Below are positions 6,113-12,827 of a DNA stretch of 12,827 nt, piece after piece (position 1 is the stretch's first letter; every line of letters starts with the position of its first letter). Source of the DNA: Hyphomicrobiales bacterium (GTDB taxonomy: Bacteria; Pseudomonadota; Alphaproteobacteria; Rhizobiales; Aestuariivirgaceae); the NCBI GenBank assembly GCA_020029455.1, contig JAIBJH010000051.1:1-12827 (forward strand), in the 5' to 3' direction. The notes below the pieces were generated by a model that saw only the letters and a program-made list of their open reading frames with translations, was not told the DNA's origin and made no database searches. The position numbers and the translations under genes were made by a program.

Positions 6113-7140
6113 GCGACATCGTGATCCGCATTGAGGGCAAGGCGGGCCGCATCACGCTCAACCGTCCGCAGGTCTTGAATGCACTTACCCACGACATGGT
6201 CAGGATGATTGAGCAGGCGCTCGACAACTGGGAGCGAGACGAGGCTGTCCGCCTTGTCATGATCGAAGGGGCAGGCGAGCGGGCATTTTGCGCCGGTGGA
6301 GACATCCAATCGCTTTACCGGACAGGGCGAAGTCACCCGGAAATTGGCCGCCGTTTCTGGTTTGACGAATACCGGCTCAACGCCCGTATCCATCACTATC
6401 CCAAGCCCTATGTCGCCATCATGGACGGCATTACAATGGGCGGCGGTGCGGGAATCTCAATCCACGGGTCGCACCGCATCGTAACCGAGCGCTCAACCGT
6501 CGCCATGCCTGAGGCCTCAATCGGCTTCATGCCCGATGTCGGCAGCACACGCCTCCTGGCTGACGCCCCAGGCGAAACTGGCCTTTATCTCGGTCTCACC
6601 GCGGCGCGCATGTCTGCAGCCGATGCGATTTATGCCGGCTTTGCTGACACATATATGCCGTCGCAACGCCTCGCTGAACTCAAAAGCAAGCTTGTCGAAA
6701 CTGGTGACGTGTCTGTGATCAAGCATTTAGCGGAGGCGCCATCCGTCTCCGAACTCACGCAACATCGTGAAACTATCGACAATATTTTCAATCGCGACAC
6801 CCTTAGTGAGATCGTGGGAACACTCGCGGCAACAAATGGAACATGGGAAACAGAAACATTGAACGCCCTTCGCCGGGTCAGCCCATTTTCCGCCGCCGCG
6901 ACCTTCGAGGCCATCCACCACGCCAGACAGTCGCGTGGACTTGAAGCCTGCCTCGCCACCGAATACCGCTTTGCCTGGCGCAGCCTTGAGGGCGAAGACT
7001 TCTTCGAGGGCATCCGCGCCGCCGTCATCGACAAGGACCGCAAGCCGAAGTGGCGGTTCGCGCGCGTTGAAGATGTTCCGTCTGATATGGTGAAGCAGGT
7101 CTTCGCGCCGCTCGGCGAACATGAATGGAGCCCCGCATGA
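6109..7140 (+). CDS. 3-hydroxyisobutyryl-CoA hydrolase (crotonase superfamily)
   Basis: Releases free 3-hydroxyisobutyrate from its CoA ester, the valine-specific step that also limits build-up of reactive methacrylyl-CoA. The crotonase core fills the first half: FCAGGDIQSLY (60-70) forms the CoA-binding and oxyanion segment and MGGGAGISIHG (110-120) the second oxyanion strand. MPEASIGFMPDVG (133-145) carries the hydrolase pair E135 and D143, as in human HIBCH. The ~150-residue C-terminal extension includes GEDFFEGIRAAVIDKDRKPK (295-314), typical of HIBCH proteins and absent from plain hydratases. The length of 343 residues fits the family. Four-base ATGA overlaps on both sides indicate translational coupling to the flanking valine genes. 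Confidence 0.9.
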   Translation: MSDIVIRIEGKAGRITLNRPQVLNALTHDMVRMIEQALDNWERDEAVRLVMIEGAGERAFCAGGDIQSLYRTGRSHPEIGRRFWFDEYRLNARIHHYPKPYVAIMDGITMGGGAGISIHGSHRIVTERSTVAMPEASIGFMPDVGSTRLLADAPGETGLYLGLTAARMSAADAIYAGFADTYMPSQRLAELKSKLVETGDVSVIKHLAEAPSVSELTQHRETIDNIFNRDTLSEIVGTLAATNGTWETETLNALRRVSPFSAAATFEAIHHARQSRGLEACLATEYRFAWRSLEGEDFFEGIRAAVIDKDRKPKWRFARVEDVPSDMVKQVFAPLGEHEWSPA

Positions 7141-8027
7141 AAACGGCCTTCATCGGCCTCGGCAACATGGGTTTGCCGATGGCAGTGAATCTCACAAAGA
7201 CTTTCGACGTCATCGGCTTTGACCTGTCTGAAAAGGCACTGTTGTCCGCGGTGGCGCAAGGCATCCGATGCTCCAATTCCATTGCATCCGCCGTCAATGG
7301 CGCAGGCACTGTCATCACCATGTTGCCTGATGGCAAATCAGTGAAATCCGTGCTCGCTGAAATTTCTCAGACGGTGGAACAGGAAACTCTTATAATCGAT
7401 TGTTCCACCATCGATATCGCCACGGCGCGTGAAGTGCACGACGACATGTCAAAACGCGGCTTGCAAATGGTCGACGCGCCGGTTTCTGGCGGAACTGCAG
7501 GGGCCGCTGCTGCAACACTTACCTTCATGTGCGGCGGCGAGCCTTCCGCGATAGAACGGGCGCGGCCCTTACTGGAATCGATGGGCAAGCGTATTGTGCC
7601 GTGCGGTCCCGCGGGCGCGGGTCAAGCAGCAAAGATGTGCAACAACATGATCCTCGGCGTTTCGATGATCGCTGTCTGCGAGGCATTCACGCTCGCCGAC
7701 AAAATTGGCCTGGATCGCCAGGCCGTCTTCGATGTGGTCTCGACATCCTCCGGTTCCTGCTGGTCGATGAACACTTATTGCCCCGTGCCCGGCATCGGCC
7801 CAAAGTCACCCGCAGACAACGACTACAAACCAGGCTTTGCTGCGGCCCTCATGCTGAAGGACCTCACCCTGTCGCAAGACGCTGCGCAGGCGGCGCACGC
7901 CGCCACCCCGCTTGGCGCGCATGCGCAGTCGCTCTACAAGTCCTTTGTGGAGCAGGGGCACGGCGCAGAAGATTTCTCCGCCATCATCAAGGCCCTCGCC
8001 GTGGTGAAACGGGAGCGGGCTGCATGA
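7137..8027 (+). CDS. mmsB: 3-hydroxyisobutyrate dehydrogenase
   Basis: Oxidises 3-hydroxyisobutyrate to methylmalonate semialdehyde, most likely with NAD+. The 296-residue protein starts with a Rossmann fold, FIGLGNMGLPMA (5-16). It has the substrate-binding signature DAPVSGGTAGAAAATLTFM (113-131) and the catalytic lysine K166 in GQAAKMCNNM. The C-terminal domain contains WSMNTYCPVPG (209-219) and MLKDLTL (239-245), both typical of true 3-hydroxyisobutyrate dehydrogenases rather than tartronate-semialdehyde reductases. The start at 7137 was chosen over an in-frame ATG at 7125: it restores the four-base overlap used throughout the operon, puts GGAG six bases upstream, and places the Rossmann motif at the usual distance. 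The next enzyme, methylmalonate-semialdehyde dehydrogenase (MmsA), is not encoded in the window. Confidence 0.92.
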   Translation: MKTAFIGLGNMGLPMAVNLTKTFDVIGFDLSEKALLSAVAQGIRCSNSIASAVNGAGTVITMLPDGKSVKSVLAEISQTVEQETLIIDCSTIDIATAREVHDDMSKRGLQMVDAPVSGGTAGAAAATLTFMCGGEPSAIERARPLLESMGKRIVPCGPAGAGQAAKMCNNMILGVSMIAVCEAFTLADKIGLDRQAVFDVVSTSSGSCWSMNTYCPVPGIGPKSPADNDYKPGFAAALMLKDLTLSQDAAQAAHAATPLGAHAQSLYKSFVEQGHGAEDFSAIIKALAVVKRERAA

Positions 8028-8794
8028 GTGACTTCGTCCTGATCGAGCGCAAGGGCCGCGTCGCCATCGCCACTTTGAACCGTCCCGAGGCGCTTAACGC
8101 GCTCAACACGGAAGTGATGCATCAGCTTTCAGACAGGCTGGGCAAACTTGACGCTGATCCTGCCGTCGGCTGCTTCATCATCACCGGATCGCCAAAGGCC
8201 TTCGCCGCCGGAGCCGACATCAGGGAAATGGCAGATGCCACCTTCTCGGAGGTGTTTGCAAAGAATTGGTTCGCTGGCTGGGAGGCCATCGCCAATTTGC
8301 GCACCCCGGTCATCGCCGCCGTTTCTGGCTTTGCCCTCGGTGGTGGCTGCGAACTCGCCATGATGTGCGACATGATCATCGCAGCCGATACCGCCAAGTT
8401 CGGCCAGCCCGAGATCAAGCTCGGCGTCATCCCCGGCATGGGCGGCTCGCAGCGCCTGACCCGCGCCATCGGCAAGGCCAAGGCTTCCGATCTCATCCTC
8501 ACAGGCCGCATGATGAATGCCGCCGAAGCCGAACGCTGCGGTCTTGTTGCGCGCTTGGTCCCCGCTGACGCATTGATGGAAGAAGCGCTCTCAACTGCTG
8601 AAACCATTGCATCACACGGCAAACTCGCTGCCATGGCCGCGAAGGAAGTTATCGCACGCAGCTTCGAATCGCCGCTTGCAGAAGGCCTCCGCTTCGAACG
8701 CCGCATGATTCATGCGCTGTTCTCGACAACGGACAAGGCTGAGGGCATGCAAGCCTTCATTGAGAAGAGAAAACCCAACTTCAAGGGCACGTGA
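8024..8794 (+). CDS. Enoyl-CoA hydratase, probable methacrylyl-CoA hydratase
   Basis: A short-chain enoyl-CoA hydratase of 256 residues, expected to hydrate methacrylyl-CoA to 3-hydroxyisobutyryl-CoA. The CoA-binding loop is AFAAGADIREMA (59-70). Both catalytic glutamates are present: E110 in LGGGCELAMMCD and E130 in FGQPEIKLGVIPGMGGSQR, 20 residues apart as in rat mitochondrial crotonase E144/E164. GRMMNAAEAERCGLVARLVP (161-180) and a C-terminal FIEKRKPNFKG complete a standard family member. The start at 8024 overlaps the mmsB stop by four bases; the reading frame stays open further upstream, but that part is inside mmsB and does not resemble a hydratase. Its place between the valine and leucine genes leaves open a second role on methylglutaconyl-CoA, though the catalytic pattern is that of a generic crotonase. 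Confidence 0.88.
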   Translation: MSDFVLIERKGRVAIATLNRPEALNALNTEVMHQLSDRLGKLDADPAVGCFIITGSPKAFAAGADIREMADATFSEVFAKNWFAGWEAIANLRTPVIAAVSGFALGGGCELAMMCDMIIAADTAKFGQPEIKLGVIPGMGGSQRLTRAIGKAKASDLILTGRMMNAAEAERCGLVARLVPADALMEEALSTAETIASHGKLAAMAAKEVIARSFESPLAEGLRFERRMIHALFSTTDKAEGMQAFIEKRKPNFKGT

Positions 8795-9957
8795 TGTTCG
8801 ACAAGGGCATGAGAATTCACTTAAGCGACGACATTGCCGCGCTGAAGGAATCGGTTGCACGCTTCTCGCGCGAGCGGATCGCACCTATCGCAGCGGACGT
8901 CGACAAGTCCAACCAGTTCCCGCACCACCTTTGGAAGGAAATGGGTGATCTCGGCGTCCTCGGCATCACTGCCGCTGAGAGTTATGGCGGTCTCGGCCTC
9001 GGCTACTTCGCCCACTGTATCGTCATGGAGGAAATCAGCCGCGCTTCCGCCTCCGTCGCGCTTTCCTATGGCGCGCATTCCAATCTTTGCGTCAACCAGA
9101 TTCACCGTAATGGCAACGAGGATCAAAAGCGCCGCTTTCTTCCGCCGCTCATAGCAGGAGAGAAGATTGGTGCGCTTGCCATGTCGGAAACAGGAGCAGG
9201 GTCTGATGTCATTTCAATGAAGCTGCGTGCCGAAAGGCGCAATGACCGCTACATCCTCAACGGTGCAAAAATGTGGATCACCAACGGCCCCGACGCGCAT
9301 ACGCTTGTCGTCTACGCTAAGACCGATCCGGAGGCGGGCGCCAAGGGCATCACCGCCTTCATCATAGAACGTGGCATGAAGGGCTTTTCGTCCTCGCCCA
9401 AACTCGACAAGCTCGGCATGCGCGGTTCCAACACGAGCGAACTCGTCTTCGAGGATTGCGAAGTTCCATCCGGCAACCGCATGGGCGAGGAAGGCGAGGG
9501 CGCGCGCATTCTCATGTCCGGCCTTGATTTTGAGCGGGCGGTCCTCGCTGCAGGCCCGCTTGGCATCATGGCCGCCTGCATGGACGCCGTCGTTCCTTAT
9601 GTTCACGAGCGGAAACAGTTCGGCAAATCAATCGGTGAATTCCAGCTCATCCAGGCCAAGCTCGCCGACATGTATGTGACGATGAACGCCTGCCGTGCCT
9701 ATGTCTATTCGGTGGCGGATGCTTGCGACAGGGGCGAAACCACGCGCAAGGATGCAGCAGGCTGCATCCTTTATGCCGCCGAGAAGGCAACGCAGATGGC
9801 GCTTGATGCCATTCAGATCCTGGGTGGCAATGGCTACATGAACGATTTCGCTCCAGCCCGGCTGCTGCGCGATGCCAAGCTCTATGAAATCGGCGCCGGC
9901 ACATCAGAAATCCGCCGCATGCTGATCGGCCGTGAACTCTTCAGCGAGACCGCCTGA
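8794..9957 (+). CDS. liuA: Isovaleryl-CoA dehydrogenase
   Basis: Converts isovaleryl-CoA to 3-methylcrotonyl-CoA in leucine catabolism, with FAD and ETF. At 387 residues it has normal length. Seen: AMSETGAGSDVISMKL (129-144), LNGAKMWITNGPDAHTLVVY (155-174), KLGMRGSNTSELVFEDCEVP (206-225), ERKQFGKSIGEFQLIQAKLA (272-291) and LGGNGYMNDFAPARLLRDAK (343-362). The decisive feature is the catalytic base: E247 in SGLDFER on the internal helix, while the position used by most acyl-CoA dehydrogenases reads IGAGTSEIRR with A368 instead of Glu. That swap is diagnostic of isovaleryl-CoA dehydrogenase. Start: the ATG at 8794 shares its first base with the hydratase stop and has AAGGG six bases upstream; a GTG at 8791 is a possible alternative. 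Confidence 0.93.
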   Translation: MFDKGMRIHLSDDIAALKESVARFSRERIAPIAADVDKSNQFPHHLWKEMGDLGVLGITAAESYGGLGLGYFAHCIVMEEISRASASVALSYGAHSNLCVNQIHRNGNEDQKRRFLPPLIAGEKIGALAMSETGAGSDVISMKLRAERRNDRYILNGAKMWITNGPDAHTLVVYAKTDPEAGAKGITAFIIERGMKGFSSSPKLDKLGMRGSNTSELVFEDCEVPSGNRMGEEGEGARILMSGLDFERAVLAAGPLGIMAACMDAVVPYVHERKQFGKSIGEFQLIQAKLADMYVTMNACRAYVYSVADACDRGETTRKDAAGCILYAAEKATQMALDAIQILGGNGYMNDFAPARLLRDAKLYEIGAGTSEIRRMLIGRELFSETA

Positions 9958-9958
9958 C

Positions 9959-11560
9959 ATGCCCCGCATCGGTTCCCAAATCTCGACACGCTCTGGCGAT
10001 TTTGAAGCGAACCGGAAGGCAAACTTCGCCGCGCTGGCACAAGTGGAAGAAGCCGCCGCAACGGCCATGGCTGGCGGCAGCGAAGATTCGCGCAAGCGCC
10101 ACATATCGCGCGGCAAGCTCCTCCCGCGTGACCGCATCGCGCGCCTCCTCGACCCCAACACGCCTTTTCTCGAGGTTGGCATCACCGCAGCGCATTCAAT
10201 GTATGACAACGCAGTGCCTTCCGCCGGAATTATCACTGGTATCGGCCGCGTCGAGGGCCGCGACGTGATGATCGTCTGCAATGACGCGACTGTGAAAGGC
10301 GGAACCTATTATCCGGTCACTGTGAAAAAGCATCTGCGCGCCCAGGAGATCGCCGAACAGAACCGCCTGCCCTGCATCTACCTCGTGGATTCCGGCGGCG
10401 CCAACCTTCCAAATCAGGACGAGGTTTTCCCCGACCGCGACCACTTCGGCCGCATCTTTTTCAACCAGGCCAACATGTCAGCTAAGCGCATTGCACAGAT
10501 TGCCGTGGTCATGGGTTCCTGCACGGCGGGCGGCGCATATGTGCCGGCCATGTCTGACGAAGCCATTATCGTGAAGAACCAGGGTACGATTTTCCTCGCT
10601 GGCCCGCCGCTCGTGAAAGCTGCGACCGGCGAAATCGTCACTGCCGAAGCATTGGGCGGCGGCGACGTCCACACGCGTCTCTCGGGCGTTGCCGATCATC
10701 TTGCGGAAGACGACGCGCACGCCCTTGCCCTTGCGCGCCGCGCTGTTGCCAATCTCGGGCATGGCGCCGGACCGCCGCTGGAACAAGAAACGCCTCCTCA
10801 TTACGATCCTGAGGATTTGTTCGGCATTATACCCGCAAGCCTCCGCACCACATATGATGTCCGCGAGGTCATCGCCCGCATCGCTGATGACTCCCTGTTC
10901 GATGAATTCAAATCCCGATACGGAACAACGCTTGTCTGCGGCTTTTCGCACATTCGTGGCATGCTCGCCGGTATCATCGCCAACAATGGAATCCTGTTTT
11001 CCGAAAGTGCATTGAAGGGCGCCCATTTCGTCGAACTTTGCTCGCAACGGAAAATTCCACTCATCTTTCTCCAGAACATCACCGGGTTCATGGTCGGCGA
11101 GAAATACGAAGCAGGCGGCATCGCCAAGGACGGTGCGAAGCTGGTCACTGCTGTCGCAACCTCGCGCGTGCCCAAGATCACCGTCATCATCGGAGGCTCC
11201 TTCGGCGCCGGGAACTACGGCATGTGTGGCCGCGCTTACTCGCCTCGTTTTCTTTGGACGTGGCCCAACAGCCGCATCAGCGTGATGGGTGGCGAACAGG
11301 CCGCCTCAGTCCTTGCTACTGTGAAGCGCGATTCAATCGAGCGCGAAGGCAGGTCATGGAGCGAGTCGGAGGAAGAAATTTTGCGCAAGCCGCTCATCGA
11401 CCAGTTCGAACATCAAGGCCACCCGCTTTACGCTTCCGCGCGTCTCTGGGATGACGGTATCATTGACCCGCGCAAGACGCGCGATGTCCTTGCGTTGTCT
11501 CTGGCCATCAGCCGTAATGCACCGATCGAAGACACCACCTTCGGTGTCTTCCGGATGTAG
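9959..11560 (+). CDS. liuB: Methylcrotonyl-CoA carboxylase beta (carboxyltransferase) subunit
   Basis: Transfers the carboxyl group from carboxybiotin to 3-methylcrotonyl-CoA, giving 3-methylglutaconyl-CoA. The 533 residues hold two crotonase-like domains. The N-terminal one has the acyl-CoA region GGTYYPVTVKKHLRAQEIAE (114-133), VDSGGANLPNQDEVFPD (143-159) and the oxyanion strand GSCTAGGAYVPAM (186-198). The C-terminal one has LQNITGFMVGEKYEAGGIAK (371-390) and GGSFGAGNYGMCGRAYSPRF (412-431), followed by WPNSRISVMGGEQAA. DRDHFGRIFFNQANMSA (159-175) is typical of methylcrotonyl-CoA rather than propionyl-CoA carboxylases. The ATG at 9959 was chosen, one base after the liuA stop, because the protein then begins MPRIGSQISTRS, the normal N-terminus; an in-frame ATG nine codons earlier lies inside liuA. 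Confidence 0.93.
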   Translation: MPRIGSQISTRSGDFEANRKANFAALAQVEEAAATAMAGGSEDSRKRHISRGKLLPRDRIARLLDPNTPFLEVGITAAHSMYDNAVPSAGIITGIGRVEGRDVMIVCNDATVKGGTYYPVTVKKHLRAQEIAEQNRLPCIYLVDSGGANLPNQDEVFPDRDHFGRIFFNQANMSAKRIAQIAVVMGSCTAGGAYVPAMSDEAIIVKNQGTIFLAGPPLVKAATGEIVTAEALGGGDVHTRLSGVADHLAEDDAHALALARRAVANLGHGAGPPLEQETPPHYDPEDLFGIIPASLRTTYDVREVIARIADDSLFDEFKSRYGTTLVCGFSHIRGMLAGIIANNGILFSESALKGAHFVELCSQRKIPLIFLQNITGFMVGEKYEAGGIAKDGAKLVTAVATSRVPKITVIIGGSFGAGNYGMCGRAYSPRFLWTWPNSRISVMGGEQAASVLATVKRDSIEREGRSWSESEEEILRKPLIDQFEHQGHPLYASARLWDDGIIDPRKTRDVLALSLAISRNAPIEDTTFGVFRM

Positions 11561-11562
11561 AG

Positions 11563-12827
11563 ATGTTTCGGAAGTTGCTCATCGCCAATCGCGGAGAAAT
11601 CGCGTGCCGCATCATCGGCACGGCGAGAAGAATGGGAATTGCGACCGTTGCGATCTATTCCGATGCCGACCGCAACGCGCTGCATGTGCGCATGGCGGAT
11701 GAAGCAGTTCATATTGGCCCCAGTCCTTCGGCGGAAAGCTATCTCCGCATTGACCGCATCATCGACGCCGCACGCAAGACGGGAGCTGAAGCCGTTCATC
11801 CCGGTTATGGTTTCCTCTCAGAGAATCCGGATTTCGCTGAAGCGCTGCAATCTGCAAACATCACCTTCATCGGCCCGCCTGCATCGGCGATCCGCGCCAT
11901 GGGACTGAAGGATGCTGCAAAAAGACTGATGGAGAAAGCGGGTGTCCCCGTCGTTCCCGGCTACCACGGCGACTCGCAGGATGAGCGCGTCTTGTTGAAG
12001 GAAGCCAAGCGCATCGGTTTTCCCATCTTCATCAAGGCCCGCGCTGGAGGTGGCGGCAAAGGCATGCGCCGTGTCAATGCCGAAGCTGAATTTGCGCTGT
12101 CCCTCGCCAGCGCGCAGCGCGAGGCAGAGGCGAGCTTTGGTGACCAGCGCGTGCTCATCGAGAAGTCGGTGAGCGCGCCGCGCCATATCGAATTTCAGAT
12201 TTTCGCCGACAACTATGGCAACGTGGTGCACCTCTTTGAGAGAGATTGTTCACTGCAGCGCCGCCACCAGAAAGTCATTGAGGAAGCCCCCGCGCCAGAC
12301 ATGACGCCGGAGATGCGCAGCGCCATGGGGAAGGCGGCCGTGAATGCCGCGAAGGCCGTCAATTATTCAGGGGCAGGAACGGTTGAGTTCATCGTCGACG
12401 CTACGCAAGGCCTTCGTCCCGATCGCTTCTGGTTCATGGAGATGAATACCCGCATACAAGTCGAGCACCCTGTGACGGAAGAAATCATCGGTATCGACCT
12501 TGTCGAATGGCAATTGTGCGTGGCTGCTGGCGAATCTCTGCCACTGAAGCAAAAAGAAATTGCGATCAATGGCCATGCCATGGAAGCCCGTATCTACGCC
12601 GAAGATCCTGCGCGCGGCTTTCTCCCATCACCTGGCCGCATTACGCATCTGCATTTTCCGAAAGACGGTGTGCGGATCGAGACAGGCATCGTCGAGAATG
12701 ACACTATCGGGACACACTACGATCCGATGATCGCCAAGCTTATCGTGCACGCACCGGAACGCACGGCAGCACTGCAGCGCATGGAGCAATCTTTGCGTGA
12801 AACTCGCATCGCGGGTGTGATCACCAA
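11563..12827 (+). CDS. liuD: Methylcrotonyl-CoA carboxylase alpha (biotin-containing) subunit, 5' part only
   Basis: The biotin carboxylase part of the subunit, which carboxylates biotin with ATP and bicarbonate for the beta subunit. The first 421 codons are in the window; the C-terminal region, expected to end in a biotinyl domain with a lysine motif, lies beyond it (family length about 650 residues). Seen: MFRKLLIANRGEIACRI at the start, HPGYGFLSENPDF (79-91), the ATP-grasp lysine K158 and glycine-rich loop AGGGGKGMRR (161-170), ERDCSLQRRHQKVIEE (226-241), and the catalytic segment EMNTRIQVEHPVTE (293-306) with E293, R297 and E301. HGHAMEAR-type and GFLPSPGRI (352-360) strings mark the biotin carboxylase C-domain. 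The gene begins two bases after the liuB stop. Residue 160, before the glycine loop, is an arginine where Ser or Val is more common. Confidence 0.92.
   Translation, partial: MFRKLLIANRGEIACRIIGTARRMGIATVAIYSDADRNALHVRMADEAVHIGPSPSAESYLRIDRIIDAARKTGAEAVHPGYGFLSENPDFAEALQSANITFIGPPASAIRAMGLKDAAKRLMEKAGVPVVPGYHGDSQDERVLLKEAKRIGFPIFIKARAGGGGKGMRRVNAEAEFALSLASAQREAEASFGDQRVLIEKSVSAPRHIEFQIFADNYGNVVHLFERDCSLQRRHQKVIEEAPAPDMTPEMRSAMGKAAVNAAKAVNYSGAGTVEFIVDATQGLRPDRFWFMEMNTRIQVEHPVTEEIIGIDLVEWQLCVAAGESLPLKQKEIAINGHAMEARIYAEDPARGFLPSPGRITHLHFPKDGVRIETGIVENDTIGTHYDPMIAKLIVHAPERTAALQRMEQSLRETRIAGVIT

Noticed and set aside
7529..8023. Open 5' extension of the enoyl-CoA hydratase frame, which could suggest a 421-residue fusion protein.
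   Set aside because: The extension is an out-of-frame reading of mmsB, arginine-rich and unlike any crotonase. The ATG at 8024 gives a full-length hydratase with the operon's usual four-base overlap.

Overview
The window reads as chromosomal DNA of an alphaproteobacterium, probably of the Rhizobiales. The grounds are moderately high GC, tightly packed genes with start/stop overlaps, and the gene families present. No tRNA, rRNA, IS element, integrase or CRISPR array was seen. Gene families were assigned by recognising motifs by eye, with no database search.

Left block (1-4610), an accessory carbon-source locus. A GntR/FadR-type regulator resembling NanR runs leftward off the window. It is divergent from a compact four-gene unit: a RuBisCO-like protein (form IV), a four-carbon acid sugar kinase (DUF1537 family), a triosephosphate-isomerase homologue with an altered active-site asparagine, and an SMP-30/gluconolactonase-like protein. 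The first three match the known 3-oxo-isoapionate route: OiaK phosphorylates 3-oxo-isoapionate, OiaX (a RuBisCO-like protein) decarboxylates the product, and LerI isomerises the resulting L-erythrulose 1-phosphate. The SMP-30 protein would supply a sugar-acid lactonase upstream in the pathway. The dehydrogenase, the oxidoisomerase, the RpiB-type D-erythrulose 4-phosphate isomerase and a transporter are not in the window.

Spacer (4611-4963). This 353-base gap holds a good sigma-70-like promoter (TTGACA at 4671) with a perfect 8-bp inverted repeat bracketing its -10 region. A leader of about 250 bases would follow, in which no gene is convincing.

Right block (4964-12827), branched-chain acyl-CoA catabolism in one run of genes separated by 2 bases or fewer or overlapping. 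Valine part: isobutyryl-CoA dehydrogenase, 3-hydroxyisobutyryl-CoA hydrolase, 3-hydroxyisobutyrate dehydrogenase and an enoyl-CoA hydratase. Leucine part: isovaleryl-CoA dehydrogenase, methylcrotonyl-CoA carboxylase beta subunit, and the first 421 codons of its alpha subunit, cut by the window edge. Methylmalonate-semialdehyde dehydrogenase, methylglutaconyl-CoA hydratase and HMG-CoA lyase would be needed to finish the pathways and are not visible here.
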